In this document: one piece after another, positions 26,262 through 33,567 of the stretch
Layout of the letters: every line of letters begins with the position of its first letter
How positions within the stretch are numbered: position 1 is the first letter of the stretch
Assembly: GCA_947053345.1 (NCBI GenBank)
Contig: CAMRSM010000004.1
Coordinates: 62,001 to 126,000 of the forward strand
Length of the DNA stretch: 64,000 bases
Direction of reading: 5' to 3'
From: an uncultured Lachnospiraceae bacterium
GTDB lineage: Bacteria; Bacillota; Clostridia; Lachnospirales; Lachnospiraceae
Position numbers and translations under genes: made by a program
The notes under the pieces: model-generated
The model's input: the letters and a program-made list of their open reading frames with translations, nothing else
Database searches by the model: none
Told to the model about the DNA's origin: nothing

Positions 26262-26355
26262 ATAAGCCTTCTATGCAGGTTTCGCAGAATACATAATTAT
26301 CGGATATTTTTAGCAAAATATTTATTGAGTAAACTGTATACTTCTAAATACATTT

Positions 26356-27306
26356 TCACGGCAATCTTATAATTCTCCGATAGCAGAAATAATGTTCCGA
26401 TAATCTTTCGCCATTATCAACCGGATTGCGATAAAACGCCGTATAGCAGGGAAGGACATGGATTGCGCCGTCGCCGCCGCAGAGGGAACAGCCGCCGTCA
26501 CCGCCCTTCGTATACATTATATTATCAATAATTTCACATTTGTAAGAATTATACGAAATACATAAGCCAAACATATTGGGCTGCTCCAGCAGCGTCTTTT
26601 CCTCACTGTCGCTGGCCATACCCACATTATAAATTTCTTCCATTACATCGCTTAAAGTATCTCCCCAGCGGAACAATGTGCGCGCGCCGCCGTTGCAGAG
26701 ATACTCCCACTCATCCTCCGTAGCGAGCGTAAAAACTCCTTCTTTCAGCGAACGGACAGCCTCCGCCAGGGAGGACGCATCTTTCTCGATATATCGGTTA
26801 TCCACCTCCACGATCATATCGCCGATATCAGCCGTGCGCAGCGGGGATAAGCATCCGGACAGCTTCTTATTCCATTTTTTCAAAAAATCTTCCCAGTTCC
26901 CATAACCGCCCTCATCCCGCTCCTCTTCATAAGCTTCCAGCTCCTGTGAGAGCTCTGAGCGCAATTCATCCGCCTTCTTTGCATCACCGGCCGCTTCCGC
27001 TTCCGCGATCTTCTTCTGATAGTCCTCTTTCATTTCTTCTGTCTGGCTCTCATAATACTCGTGACCCAGCTCAAATTCTTCCTGCAGGCCTTCCAGTAAC
27101 CCTTCATTCAAAGGACATTCTTTGGTATCCCAGCCCAGCACAACATTTTTCTGCCCGGCTACATAGACAAACCGGGAGCCTTCATATTCCAGAAGCCATG
27201 TCTCCCTTTCTATCCCGTTCATACTCGTTTTGATCTCACCTTTAAATTCAAAATCCACCCCCAGTGCTTCCAGGCGCGTACGAATCTCTGCCAACGAATT
27301 TCCCAT
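26356..27306 (-). CDS. Protein with FGE/sulfatase-modifying-factor-like C-terminal domain
   Basis: 316 residues. The N-terminal part (1-150) is charged and partly coiled-coil (KKIAEAEAAGDAKKADELRS). The C-terminal part has FTLATEDEWEYLCNGGA and TLFRWGDTL, which resemble the TEaEWEyAaRaG signature of formylglycine-generating enzyme fold proteins. Many of these are not true FGEs. The usual pair of catalytic cysteines is not evident, although GGCSLCGGDG is present. The ATG at 27306 follows TAGGAG. It is 12 bases downstream of the EFR1 gene, suggesting one transcript. Confidence 0.65.
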   Translation of the reverse strand: MGNSLAEIRTRLEALGVDFEFKGEIKTSMNGIERETWLLEYEGSRFVYVAGQKNVVLGWDTKECPLNEGLLEGLQEEFELGHEYYESQTEEMKEDYQKKIAEAEAAGDAKKADELRSELSQELEAYEEERDEGGYGNWEDFLKKWNKKLSGCLSPLRTADIGDMIVEVDNRYIEKDASSLAEAVRSLKEGVFTLATEDEWEYLCNGGARTLFRWGDTLSDVMEEIYNVGMASDSEEKTLLEQPNMFGLCISYNSYKCEIIDNIMYTKGGDGGCSLCGGDGAIHVLPCYTAFYRNPVDNGERLSEHYFCYRRIIRLP

Positions 27307-27318
27307 AATTTTTGTCTC

Positions 27319-28083
27319 CTACTCTTTTACATACTTCTCATAGCGTCCTTGCTTGATCACGGTCTTTCCCAGAAGTGTGATCGCCTGTGACGGGCAGGAA
27401 CTGATGCAGCGATAGCACATCGTGCAGCGACTTCCCGCAGCTGCCCTGCCGTTTTCCAATGTAAGGTTTCCCATCGGACACAGACCCGTGCAAAGACCGC
27501 ACCCGGTACAGTCCATGCTGATTTTCAGTTTATCGGAATAATTCTTTGTTTTTCCGTAAAACCATAAACGCTGACTGACAAAACCCGCTATCCTGTCATA
27601 AAAATACAGGCCATCCTTCGGATATTTACCGCGCCCTATTTTCTCAGCGCAGTTCTCAATTTTTCTGTCTGCCGCCCGGAGAATTCTCTGATTTTTTTCC
27701 ACGGATGTTTTCAGCAGTTTCACATCGCAGATGGAATCCGGCATACGGATATGCAAGCCTCCAAGAACATTTGCCCCGAATTTTTCCAACAACCTCGCTG
27801 CACAGCCCGCACCATCCCCGCTGAAAAGCGCCATCGTTGCAACGCAGAGCACATTCTTGCTTTTCCAAAGCCCGGAATTGCTTTGAATAAAATCCCTTAC
27901 CATAACCGGAACATTAGAATATTGAACGGGATAGCCCAGAACAATAAAATCTTCCTCCCACAATAAGTCCGCAGCCTCCTTTTGTTCCATCGGCACTGCC
28001 CTTGCCGTCCCGTCCAGCAAATGAATCAGCTTTTCGACACAATGCTTCGTGTTTCCGGTTCCGCTGAAATATATTCCTACCAT
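27319..28083 (-). CDS. EFR1-family flavodoxin-ferredoxin
   Basis: 254 residues. The N-terminal flavodoxin fold shows YFSGTGNT (5-12), the FMN phosphate loop, and GYPVQYSNVP. The C-terminus has two 4Fe-4S motifs: Cys192, 195, 198, 202 and Cys220, 223, 226, 230. It is a cytoplasmic electron carrier, common in Clostridia. The ATG at 28083 follows AGGAG and overlaps the last 7 bases of the upstream DUF4304-like gene, so translation is probably coupled. The redox partner cannot be told from context. Confidence 0.92.
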   Translation of the reverse strand: MVGIYFSGTGNTKHCVEKLIHLLDGTARAVPMEQKEAADLLWEEDFIVLGYPVQYSNVPVMVRDFIQSNSGLWKSKNVLCVATMALFSGDGAGCAARLLEKFGANVLGGLHIRMPDSICDVKLLKTSVEKNQRILRAADRKIENCAEKIGRGKYPKDGLYFYDRIAGFVSQRLWFYGKTKNYSDKLKISMDCTGCGLCTGLCPMGNLTLENGRAAAGSRCTMCYRCISSCPSQAITLLGKTVIKQGRYEKYVKE

Positions 28084-28751
28084 ATTTTCTCCTGTTTCCC
28101 CGCATCGCTTTGTTCTGTCCGCCAGTCAGCCCGCTGCAGTTTTGATAATTTTTTCGGCAGCTTAAGCTGTTGGATACCGCTTTGTATCAGAGGTTCTTTC
28201 TCCTTAAGTTCCAATGCGTCCAGCCACTCCGCCGCCAGCTCGGGCAGACTTTTCGCAAATTCTGCAAGCATTTTTCGATATCCCTTCTCGGAAGAGATTT
28301 CCTGAAACCATGGAAGCACAAATTGTTCAACCGCCGCGGCAGCATTTTCAAAGCTCTGCTCCGCTGCCTTTTCATCGCAGTAATCCCACCAGACATCTTT
28401 GCCGGAAATAAACACACCAAGCCTGTCCCCCATGCTCATAACCGGCCAGGAATATCCGCAGTACAGCGGCATCGCAGCAAAATTTACGCAGAAGGTTTTG
28501 GAACCGTACCGCTCCTTTTGCAGATCCAAATATTCCAGCAGGCCAATCCGGTTCCGCCGCACATAAGCGCTGCTTTTCCATCTGGAAAAACCTTGCTTCA
28601 GAAGCAATCCGTCCATAATCTGCTTTTTATATTTCTTAAAAGCCAGATCAGCACCTTTCCTGTCAATCCGTGCCATTTCGTCATCCATACGCAGATACGG
28701 CCTGTTTCCTGCAAAAATAAATTTCTCTTTTTCTAATAATTCTGCTCCCAT
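28077..28751 (-). CDS. DUF4304-like protein
   Basis: 224 residues. The segment LLLKQGFSRWKSSAYVRRN, followed by LEYLDLQKERYGSKTFCVNF, matches the DUF4304 pattern of a GF-K motif, an arginine-rich strand and a F-VN strand. Residues 130-200 add helices (AVEQFVLPWFQEI, AAEWLDALEL). Members are unknown soluble proteins, often in accessory loci. The ATG at 28751 follows GGAAGGAAAG. The 5' end, including its binding site and first codons, is duplicated 46 bases upstream. Confidence 0.7.
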   Translation of the reverse strand: MGAELLEKEKFIFAGNRPYLRMDDEMARIDRKGADLAFKKYKKQIMDGLLLKQGFSRWKSSAYVRRNRIGLLEYLDLQKERYGSKTFCVNFAAMPLYCGYSWPVMSMGDRLGVFISGKDVWWDYCDEKAAEQSFENAAAAVEQFVLPWFQEISSEKGYRKMLAEFAKSLPELAAEWLDALELKEKEPLIQSGIQQLKLPKKLSKLQRADWRTEQSDAGKQEKIW

Positions 28752-28817
28752 CCGATGTCACTTTCCTTCCCATTTTCTGACAGTTCTGCTCCCATCCGAT
28801 GCCGCTTCCTTTCCGTC
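28739..28817. repeat. Short direct duplication of the DUF4304 gene start region
   Basis: TTCTGCTCCCATCCGATG occurs at 28739-28756 and again at 28785-28802, each followed by a similar C/T-rich stretch ending in TTTCC. Read on the minus strand, this copies the binding site, start codon and first codons of the gene at 28077-28751. The second copy is not followed by an open frame of any length. Confidence 0.7.
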
Positions 28818-28855
28818 CGGTGGCCGGATTATATTCCCGGCCTCGGCTTTACTCA

Positions 28856-29323
28856 TCAGACCAGAAAATTAACTGCACCGTAGATCAGATGGCATACCGC
28901 AAAAACCACACCCGGAACTGCAGCAATCCCGTTTTTTCTGTCAGCAGAAAAAAGAAGAAATGCCAGACAGGGAGGAAGCGTCAGTCCCAGAATCACAGAA
29001 ACTTGTACCACTCCGGCATAGTAGGCGATCCAGCTTGCAAAATACAGCACACAGCAGAAAATTACCGCGAGGATCAGAGGAGTTAGGCGCAACTTTCTGC
29101 ATTCGATATTTTTGCAGATGCATAAGGCGGCAACCATCAGCACCTGGCATACCGAAGCAACCGCATCCAGCGTCCCCGTAACTGAATCTGCCCTTAATAT
29201 ATCGTCCGGCGCGGGGAGGGCAAACCAAATCACATTAGGTATCATAATTGCAAAAAACAACAGCAGTCCCCAGATATCAAAGCCAAATTTATATTTTTTC
29301 AATCTCCCCATTGCTCCGTTCAT
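28856..29323 (-). CDS. Small integral membrane protein, about five helices
   Basis: 155 residues from the ATG at 29323, which follows AGGGAT; the longer frame has no binding site. Hydrophobic helices include WGLLLFFAIMIPNVIWFAL, VCQVLMVAALCICKN, TPLILAVIFCCVLYFA, SVILGLTLPPCLAFLLF and GVVFAVCHLIYGAVNFLV. FGFDIWGLLLF and IPNVIWFALPAPDDILR look like conserved family landmarks in Clostridia, but no function is known. It lies between the DUF4304-like and GNAT genes on the same strand. Confidence 0.75.
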   Translation of the reverse strand: MNGAMGRLKKYKFGFDIWGLLLFFAIMIPNVIWFALPAPDDILRADSVTGTLDAVASVCQVLMVAALCICKNIECRKLRLTPLILAVIFCCVLYFASWIAYYAGVVQVSVILGLTLPPCLAFLLFSADRKNGIAAVPGVVFAVCHLIYGAVNFLV

Positions 29324-29365
29324 TTTTATCCCTGCTTTCCATATCACGAACCAGCCGTGTTTCCC

Positions 29366-29875
29366 TTACAGCTCCAGCCTCATGTAAATAAGCTCCTGAA
29401 ATCCAGCCGTGCGGGACTTGAATCCCTTTGGATTCCTGCCGTATTCCACAAAGCCTGCCTTCTCATACATGGATACCGCCCTTGTATTTCCGGCGACGAC
29501 ATTCAGTTCAAGCTGTTCATAGCCCGCATTCCCTGCACATTCAATGCAGGCATCCATCAGAGCCGTACCGATTCCAAGCCCCCAGAACTCTCTGGCAACG
29601 CTGATGCCGAATTCGGCGCGGTGCCGCACCTTGGATTTCGTGCCGACTGCTTCAATCCCGGCGGTTCCCGCAACCGTATTTCCAACCACGGCAATGATTT
29701 CGATCTCATTATTACTGTCGGCCTTCTTCCTCAGAAATTCCCCTTCCTGCACGGCATCAAAACGGTTCTCGTCCGGATAAGTAAGAAGATAATCCGTCTG
29801 GGAGTGCGTTAAATTGAAATTCTCAAATACCGCCTGCCCGTCTTCCTCCCGTCCGCTTCTCAGGCAGCATTCCAT
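29366..29875 (-). CDS. GNAT acetyltransferase with uncertain start codon
   Basis: 169 residues if begun at the internal ATG at 29875. GNAT features: FGISVAREFWGLGIGTALM (acetyl-CoA loop) and LELNVVAGNTRAVSMYEKAGF. Homologous N-termini usually include about 14 residues before this ATG (here ILQYHKQIRLKNN). Those codons are preceded by a strong GAAGGGGG site, but the position where ATG would be expected reads ATT (29917-29912 is ATT ATT). Either ATT is used as a rare start, the ATG has mutated, or translation begins at 29875 with a weak site. The upstream open frame to 30082 is not coding-like. Confidence 0.8.
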   Translation of the reverse strand: MECCLRSGREEDGQAVFENFNLTHSQTDYLLTYPDENRFDAVQEGEFLRKKADSNNEIEIIAVVGNTVAGTAGIEAVGTKSKVRHRAEFGISVAREFWGLGIGTALMDACIECAGNAGYEQLELNVVAGNTRAVSMYEKAGFVEYGRNPKGFKSRTAGFQELIYMRLEL

Positions 29876-30014
29876 ATTGTTCTTTAATCTTATCTGCTTA
29901 TGGTATTGCAGAATAATTCCCCCTTCCCGCTCCTGCCTTCCGCAAATCTTGCCCCGCGCCTTTTCTTCCAGCCAGCCGACAAAGGTGCTGCGCCGGACAT
30001 TCCGCCCCTCCGGC

Positions 30015-30500
30015 TCAAAAAACGAAAACGGTTCCTTCCTCCGAAAAGACAAGTTCATCTGCGTCGACAAAAGACGCAACATTTATCCAGTTTTCAATCC
30101 CCGGAATCCCGTCCCCTTCGTTCGTATTCTCCTCCGGAACATCGCAGCACTCAAGAAACTTTTTCGTTACGATTCCATCCGTGATAGCAATCATTTCCGC
30201 ATAGGGCATGGCATCATTATATGCTGCGAAAACAAATAAATCCTTTTTGGCAAAGGCTTTCCAATCCTCCGCTTCAATAAAGGAAAACCCTCCGGACAAG
30301 TCCTCAAATACTGTCCATCCGCTGTTTTCATAGACATAAACACAGGAACCCTTCCATTTCCCATTTTCGTTTATCGAAACATCCACCGCGTTGCCGTAAT
30401 CGGTTTTTATCCTTTCTTTGTAATCCGACGCAAGCCAGGTACACAGGCGCTTTACTGCCTCCTCCATATTCCGTTTAATCCGAAAATATCCCGGATTCAT
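30015..30500 (-). CDS. Unrecognised small soluble protein
   Basis: 161 residues from the ATG at 30500 behind AAAGGATGTG; the 12 extra upstream residues lack support. It has alternating strands and helices: MEEAVKRLCTWLAS, SCVYVYENSGWTVFEDLSGG, LFVFAAYNDAMPYAEM and a strongly acidic end. No family is recognised. The overall pattern resembles small immunity-type or SUKH-like proteins, but the SMI1 signature is not present. The gene's 3' end overlaps the non-coding upstream part of the GNAT frame, supporting a shorter GNAT gene. Confidence 0.65.
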   Translation of the reverse strand: MNPGYFRIKRNMEEAVKRLCTWLASDYKERIKTDYGNAVDVSINENGKWKGSCVYVYENSGWTVFEDLSGGFSFIEAEDWKAFAKKDLFVFAAYNDAMPYAEMIAITDGIVTKKFLECCDVPEENTNEGDGIPGIENWINVASFVDADELVFSEEGTVFVF

Positions 30501-30623
30501 ATGTTTCACATCCTTTCCGGTCAGCGATAACCGCACAAAATCCCGGCCGGCTCTCCGGCCAGCCCAAAACGAATCCCGCCGGGTCTTTATTTTCCCGCCG
30601 TATATCCAATACGGAAATATGAT

Positions 30624-33242
30624 CTATGGTCTTATCACTGCCATCTTTGCCGCATAGACATCCAGTTCCTTCCCGTACGCGTACCACTGCGGCAGCACCT
30701 CGGCCCGCTCCATGATATCCTCCCGCTTCACCCCGTGCAGCCCCGCTGCCTGCTTCGCGATCTTGTCGATCTCCGCGGGTGTAAAATAAGCGAACGCCAT
30801 GCGCAGCTGCGGCAGCAATTCCACAAATTCCTGCTCGCCGACCTGCCCGTAGAAAGTATCCAGAATGCCGAGCAGCCGCCCGCCGATAAAGATCAGATCC
30901 TTCGCCGTATAGAAGAGCCCGCGGAAAAACACCGCCGTCTTGAGAAGCTGCTCCCTGGTTCCCGTCAGATAGCCGACGCAGACTCTTTCCACGCCGTCCA
31001 CATCCTCCCTGCCGCAGCCGTACAAAATCCCGTGGATGCAGCCGCTTAAGCCCGCGTTGATATCCACCGTCTGTGCAAGCCGGTCCAGCGCCTCGTAGTA
31101 CGCGTCCCGCTCCATGTGCATATCCTCTCCCCTGCCCGTAACCTGATACAGAAGCTTTAAAATATTCATGCAGTCGGAGAGGCGCTCTTCCTTCACCTGC
31201 GCCATTGCCGGAAGCAGGGTGATCAATTTCTGAACCGCCGTGTGCAGCAGCGCCGGGAAATCCATCTCCACGCCGTAAAGGCCGGAAAGCTCGTCCATCA
31301 TCATCAGGGATTTTAACGCGTCCGCAATGGAATAAAAATCCGTGTCCGCAACCACCAGCTCCTGCACCCGCTCATATACCGCCGCGAGCTGCCCGGTCAG
31401 CCCCATCTCAAACACCTGTGTCAGGAGGGTTGCCGCCGCGCCCGCATTCAGCTCCTTTTTCAGCGCCTCCGTAACAAGGCTTGCCGCCGCCTCCGCAACG
31501 GTCGCCCCGTGCACCGACACATCGATCAGCCCCGATAAGACCTGCGTGTTCCATTTGTATTTCCAGATTTCCCGGATCAGGTTTTTATCGCGCTTTAACT
31601 GCAGATTCGGTCCTTTTATGCGCCGGGCGAATTCGGTATTCAAAAATGTCATCCGGTGAAGGAAACAGCTCATTGCACGGTGTTTTTTTTCCGAGAAAAT
31701 GGAGAGGGTCAATTCCGTTTCCAGCGTGGAATGGATTTTCATGCGGAATGCCTTGCACTGCGCCTCAAAATCCTGCACGATCGGCGGCACGTCCGCCTGC
31801 GCGCAGAGCCTGCCGATGCCTTTGCCCGTCATGTGCCCGCGCAGCACCCGGATCGGCAGATCGGAAGCAAGGTTGTATTCGCCCTTTATGTATGCCGCGA
31901 GCACCGCGTCCTGCAGTTCGTAAGCGCCCGGCTCCGGCTTTGCCCGGAGTTCACAGAGCCCCTGCGCCATCTGCCACGCGCAGATCTCGTCGTAGGTGGA
32001 CAGGCTGCCCTCCCTGCTGCGCACCTCCTTGCCGGAGGCAACGAGCAGGTCGAGCACCGCTTTTGAATACGGCGGAAGCTCACTGCCGGACTCCTGTGCC
32101 GCAAGCCCCTCCCATACCTTCTGATAAAACCCGGTGTACGGCATGCCGCTCGCGTAGCCGTTCAGCGCGTCCGCCGCCTCCATCGAGTACGGCATAAGGT
32201 ACACGCTCTGATCCTTTTCCGAAATCCTGCCGCGCTTCCCGTCTGCGGTCTTCCCTGCGGCAAGCTTTTCCGCCATTTTTCTGGTTTTTTCCCACTGCTT
32301 CTCTGAGAGATGCCCGGCCAGTGCCGGCGTGTGGAAACCGCCGGTAATAACAAGGATTTTCTGATGCCGTTCCTTCGCCGTAGTGCTGCCGGCTTCCGGG
32401 TGCTCCTCAGGCAGGCTCCCGCCGCTCTCTGTCATGCAATCCTCCGGTTCCTCCCGGTTCTTACCGCTTTCTTTGCCTGCCGGCACTGCCTCCTTGGCAC
32501 TGCCGGAAGTCTTTTTCTGCTTTTTCTGCCCGCTTCCCGGGGCATCTTCCGCCGCAGCCCGGTTTGCCAAAACCCACTCCACAACCCGCGCTGCCATATA
32601 CTCCTCCCGCGCCAGGCAGCCATCCTCCTGCATCATCTCCTGCGGCGTATTCTCCCGCGCCAGCCTGCAGTAAGTGAGCAGATGCGAAAACCATGTTTCG
32701 CAGTCCTCCGCAATTCCGTTCAGCTCAAAATATTTCTCCCAGAATTCGTCAAAACTGCGCAGCCCTGTCCTCTCGCAGAGCCGCCCGATGTATTCGTTGC
32801 GTGAAAGAAGATAATCGTCGTTGTAATTGCTCTTTTCTTCCTCCCGGCGCAGTCCTCTTCCCTCCCCGGAAGCCGCAAGAATATCGCCGTAGGACAGGTC
32901 AATAAACGCTGCCGGAATATTCCGGCCAGCCGCCTCGCTCATCGCCACGAGCTCCGGCGAATACGCGAGGAACGGGTAATAGCATTTGTAGCGCCCCTTC
33001 TCCTCGGAGACCTTTCCCTCCTTGTCATAATAGGAATAATATATGGCAAACGGCGCGCTCGTCTCCTTATGCACCATCATCGGAAGCAGCGCGTTCGCAT
33101 TGTCCGGCCCCTCCACCAGCACCGCCGTCGGTTTCCACGCCCCGATGATTCGCCGTATCTGGAGCGAACAGGCCGGGCTGTGGTGGCGGACGGGCACCAG
33201 CATAATTTCAGCGTTTTCTTCTTCCCGCAGGATTGATATCAT
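30624..33242 (-). CDS. DUF5682 (YehM-like) protein
   Basis: 872 residues from the ATG at 33242, which follows GGGAGGG. The N-terminus has VPVRHHSPACSLQIRRII and AVLVEGPDNANAL, typical of the family, and ILVITGGFHTPALAGHL lies near residue 300. HHSP and GGFH motifs recall the TraB/ChaN-type fold, but that link is inference. A low-complexity Gly/Lys/Glu stretch (about 227-287) interrupts the domain. The C-terminal half is helical. In E. coli, yehM neighbours yehL (MoxR) and yehP (VWA). Here it lies downstream of MoxR with the helicase gene between, and has its own promoter at 33328-33356. Confidence 0.85.
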   Translation of the reverse strand: MISILREEENAEIMLVPVRHHSPACSLQIRRIIGAWKPTAVLVEGPDNANALLPMMVHKETSAPFAIYYSYYDKEGKVSEEKGRYKCYYPFLAYSPELVAMSEAAGRNIPAAFIDLSYGDILAASGEGRGLRREEEKSNYNDDYLLSRNEYIGRLCERTGLRSFDEFWEKYFELNGIAEDCETWFSHLLTYCRLARENTPQEMMQEDGCLAREEYMAARVVEWVLANRAAAEDAPGSGQKKQKKTSGSAKEAVPAGKESGKNREEPEDCMTESGGSLPEEHPEAGSTTAKERHQKILVITGGFHTPALAGHLSEKQWEKTRKMAEKLAAGKTADGKRGRISEKDQSVYLMPYSMEAADALNGYASGMPYTGFYQKVWEGLAAQESGSELPPYSKAVLDLLVASGKEVRSREGSLSTYDEICAWQMAQGLCELRAKPEPGAYELQDAVLAAYIKGEYNLASDLPIRVLRGHMTGKGIGRLCAQADVPPIVQDFEAQCKAFRMKIHSTLETELTLSIFSEKKHRAMSCFLHRMTFLNTEFARRIKGPNLQLKRDKNLIREIWKYKWNTQVLSGLIDVSVHGATVAEAAASLVTEALKKELNAGAAATLLTQVFEMGLTGQLAAVYERVQELVVADTDFYSIADALKSLMMMDELSGLYGVEMDFPALLHTAVQKLITLLPAMAQVKEERLSDCMNILKLLYQVTGRGEDMHMERDAYYEALDRLAQTVDINAGLSGCIHGILYGCGREDVDGVERVCVGYLTGTREQLLKTAVFFRGLFYTAKDLIFIGGRLLGILDTFYGQVGEQEFVELLPQLRMAFAYFTPAEIDKIAKQAAGLHGVKREDIMERAEVLPQWYAYGKELDVYAAKMAVIRP

Positions 33243-33327
33243 GATCCGTCCCTCCCTTTGCAACTGCAAATCGCAGCCGCAACATGCCGAAGTACTCTTC
33301 ACCCGGCATATTCTGTCTTTTCTATAT

Positions 33328-33356
33328 ATTATAGCGCATTCAGCCGATGAAAACAA
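33328..33356 (-). promoter_or_regulatory. Sigma-A promoter of the DUF5682 gene
   Basis: On the minus strand TTGTTT (33356-33351) and TATAAT (33333-33328) are spaced by 17 bases. The leader to the start codon is about 80 bases. This shows the DUF5682 gene can be transcribed independently of the helicase upstream. Confidence 0.8.
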
Positions 33357-33514
33357 TCCATTTTACGTATCATTTTGAATAATAACAACTTATCCTTTTT
33401 GCTTGGAATCATGCTTTTAACGTCTTTACCTGTCATCTAAAGCAACAGTTATCATTACCTGTACCCAAAGGGCATTCCTGTATACCAAGACTCAAATTTG
33501 TGTAAATAATTTTA

Positions 33515-33552
33515 GGGAAAAGATGCCCCGATTCACCGGAACTTCTTTTCCC
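33515..33552 (-). terminator. Probable terminator after the helicase gene
   Basis: GGGAAAAGA (33515-33523) pairs with TCTTTTCCC (33544-33552). On the minus strand it follows the helicase stop by 15 bases and is followed by TAAAATTATTT. The U-tract is weak. The rest of this 325-base gap contains only the DUF5682 promoter. Confidence 0.5.
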
Positions 33553-33567
33553 TATCTTTTCTAATTG

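Noticed and set aside
29876..30082. N-terminal extension of the GNAT frame
   Set aside because: It overlaps the gene at 30015-30500 and reads as non-coding; the strong binding site lies inside it.
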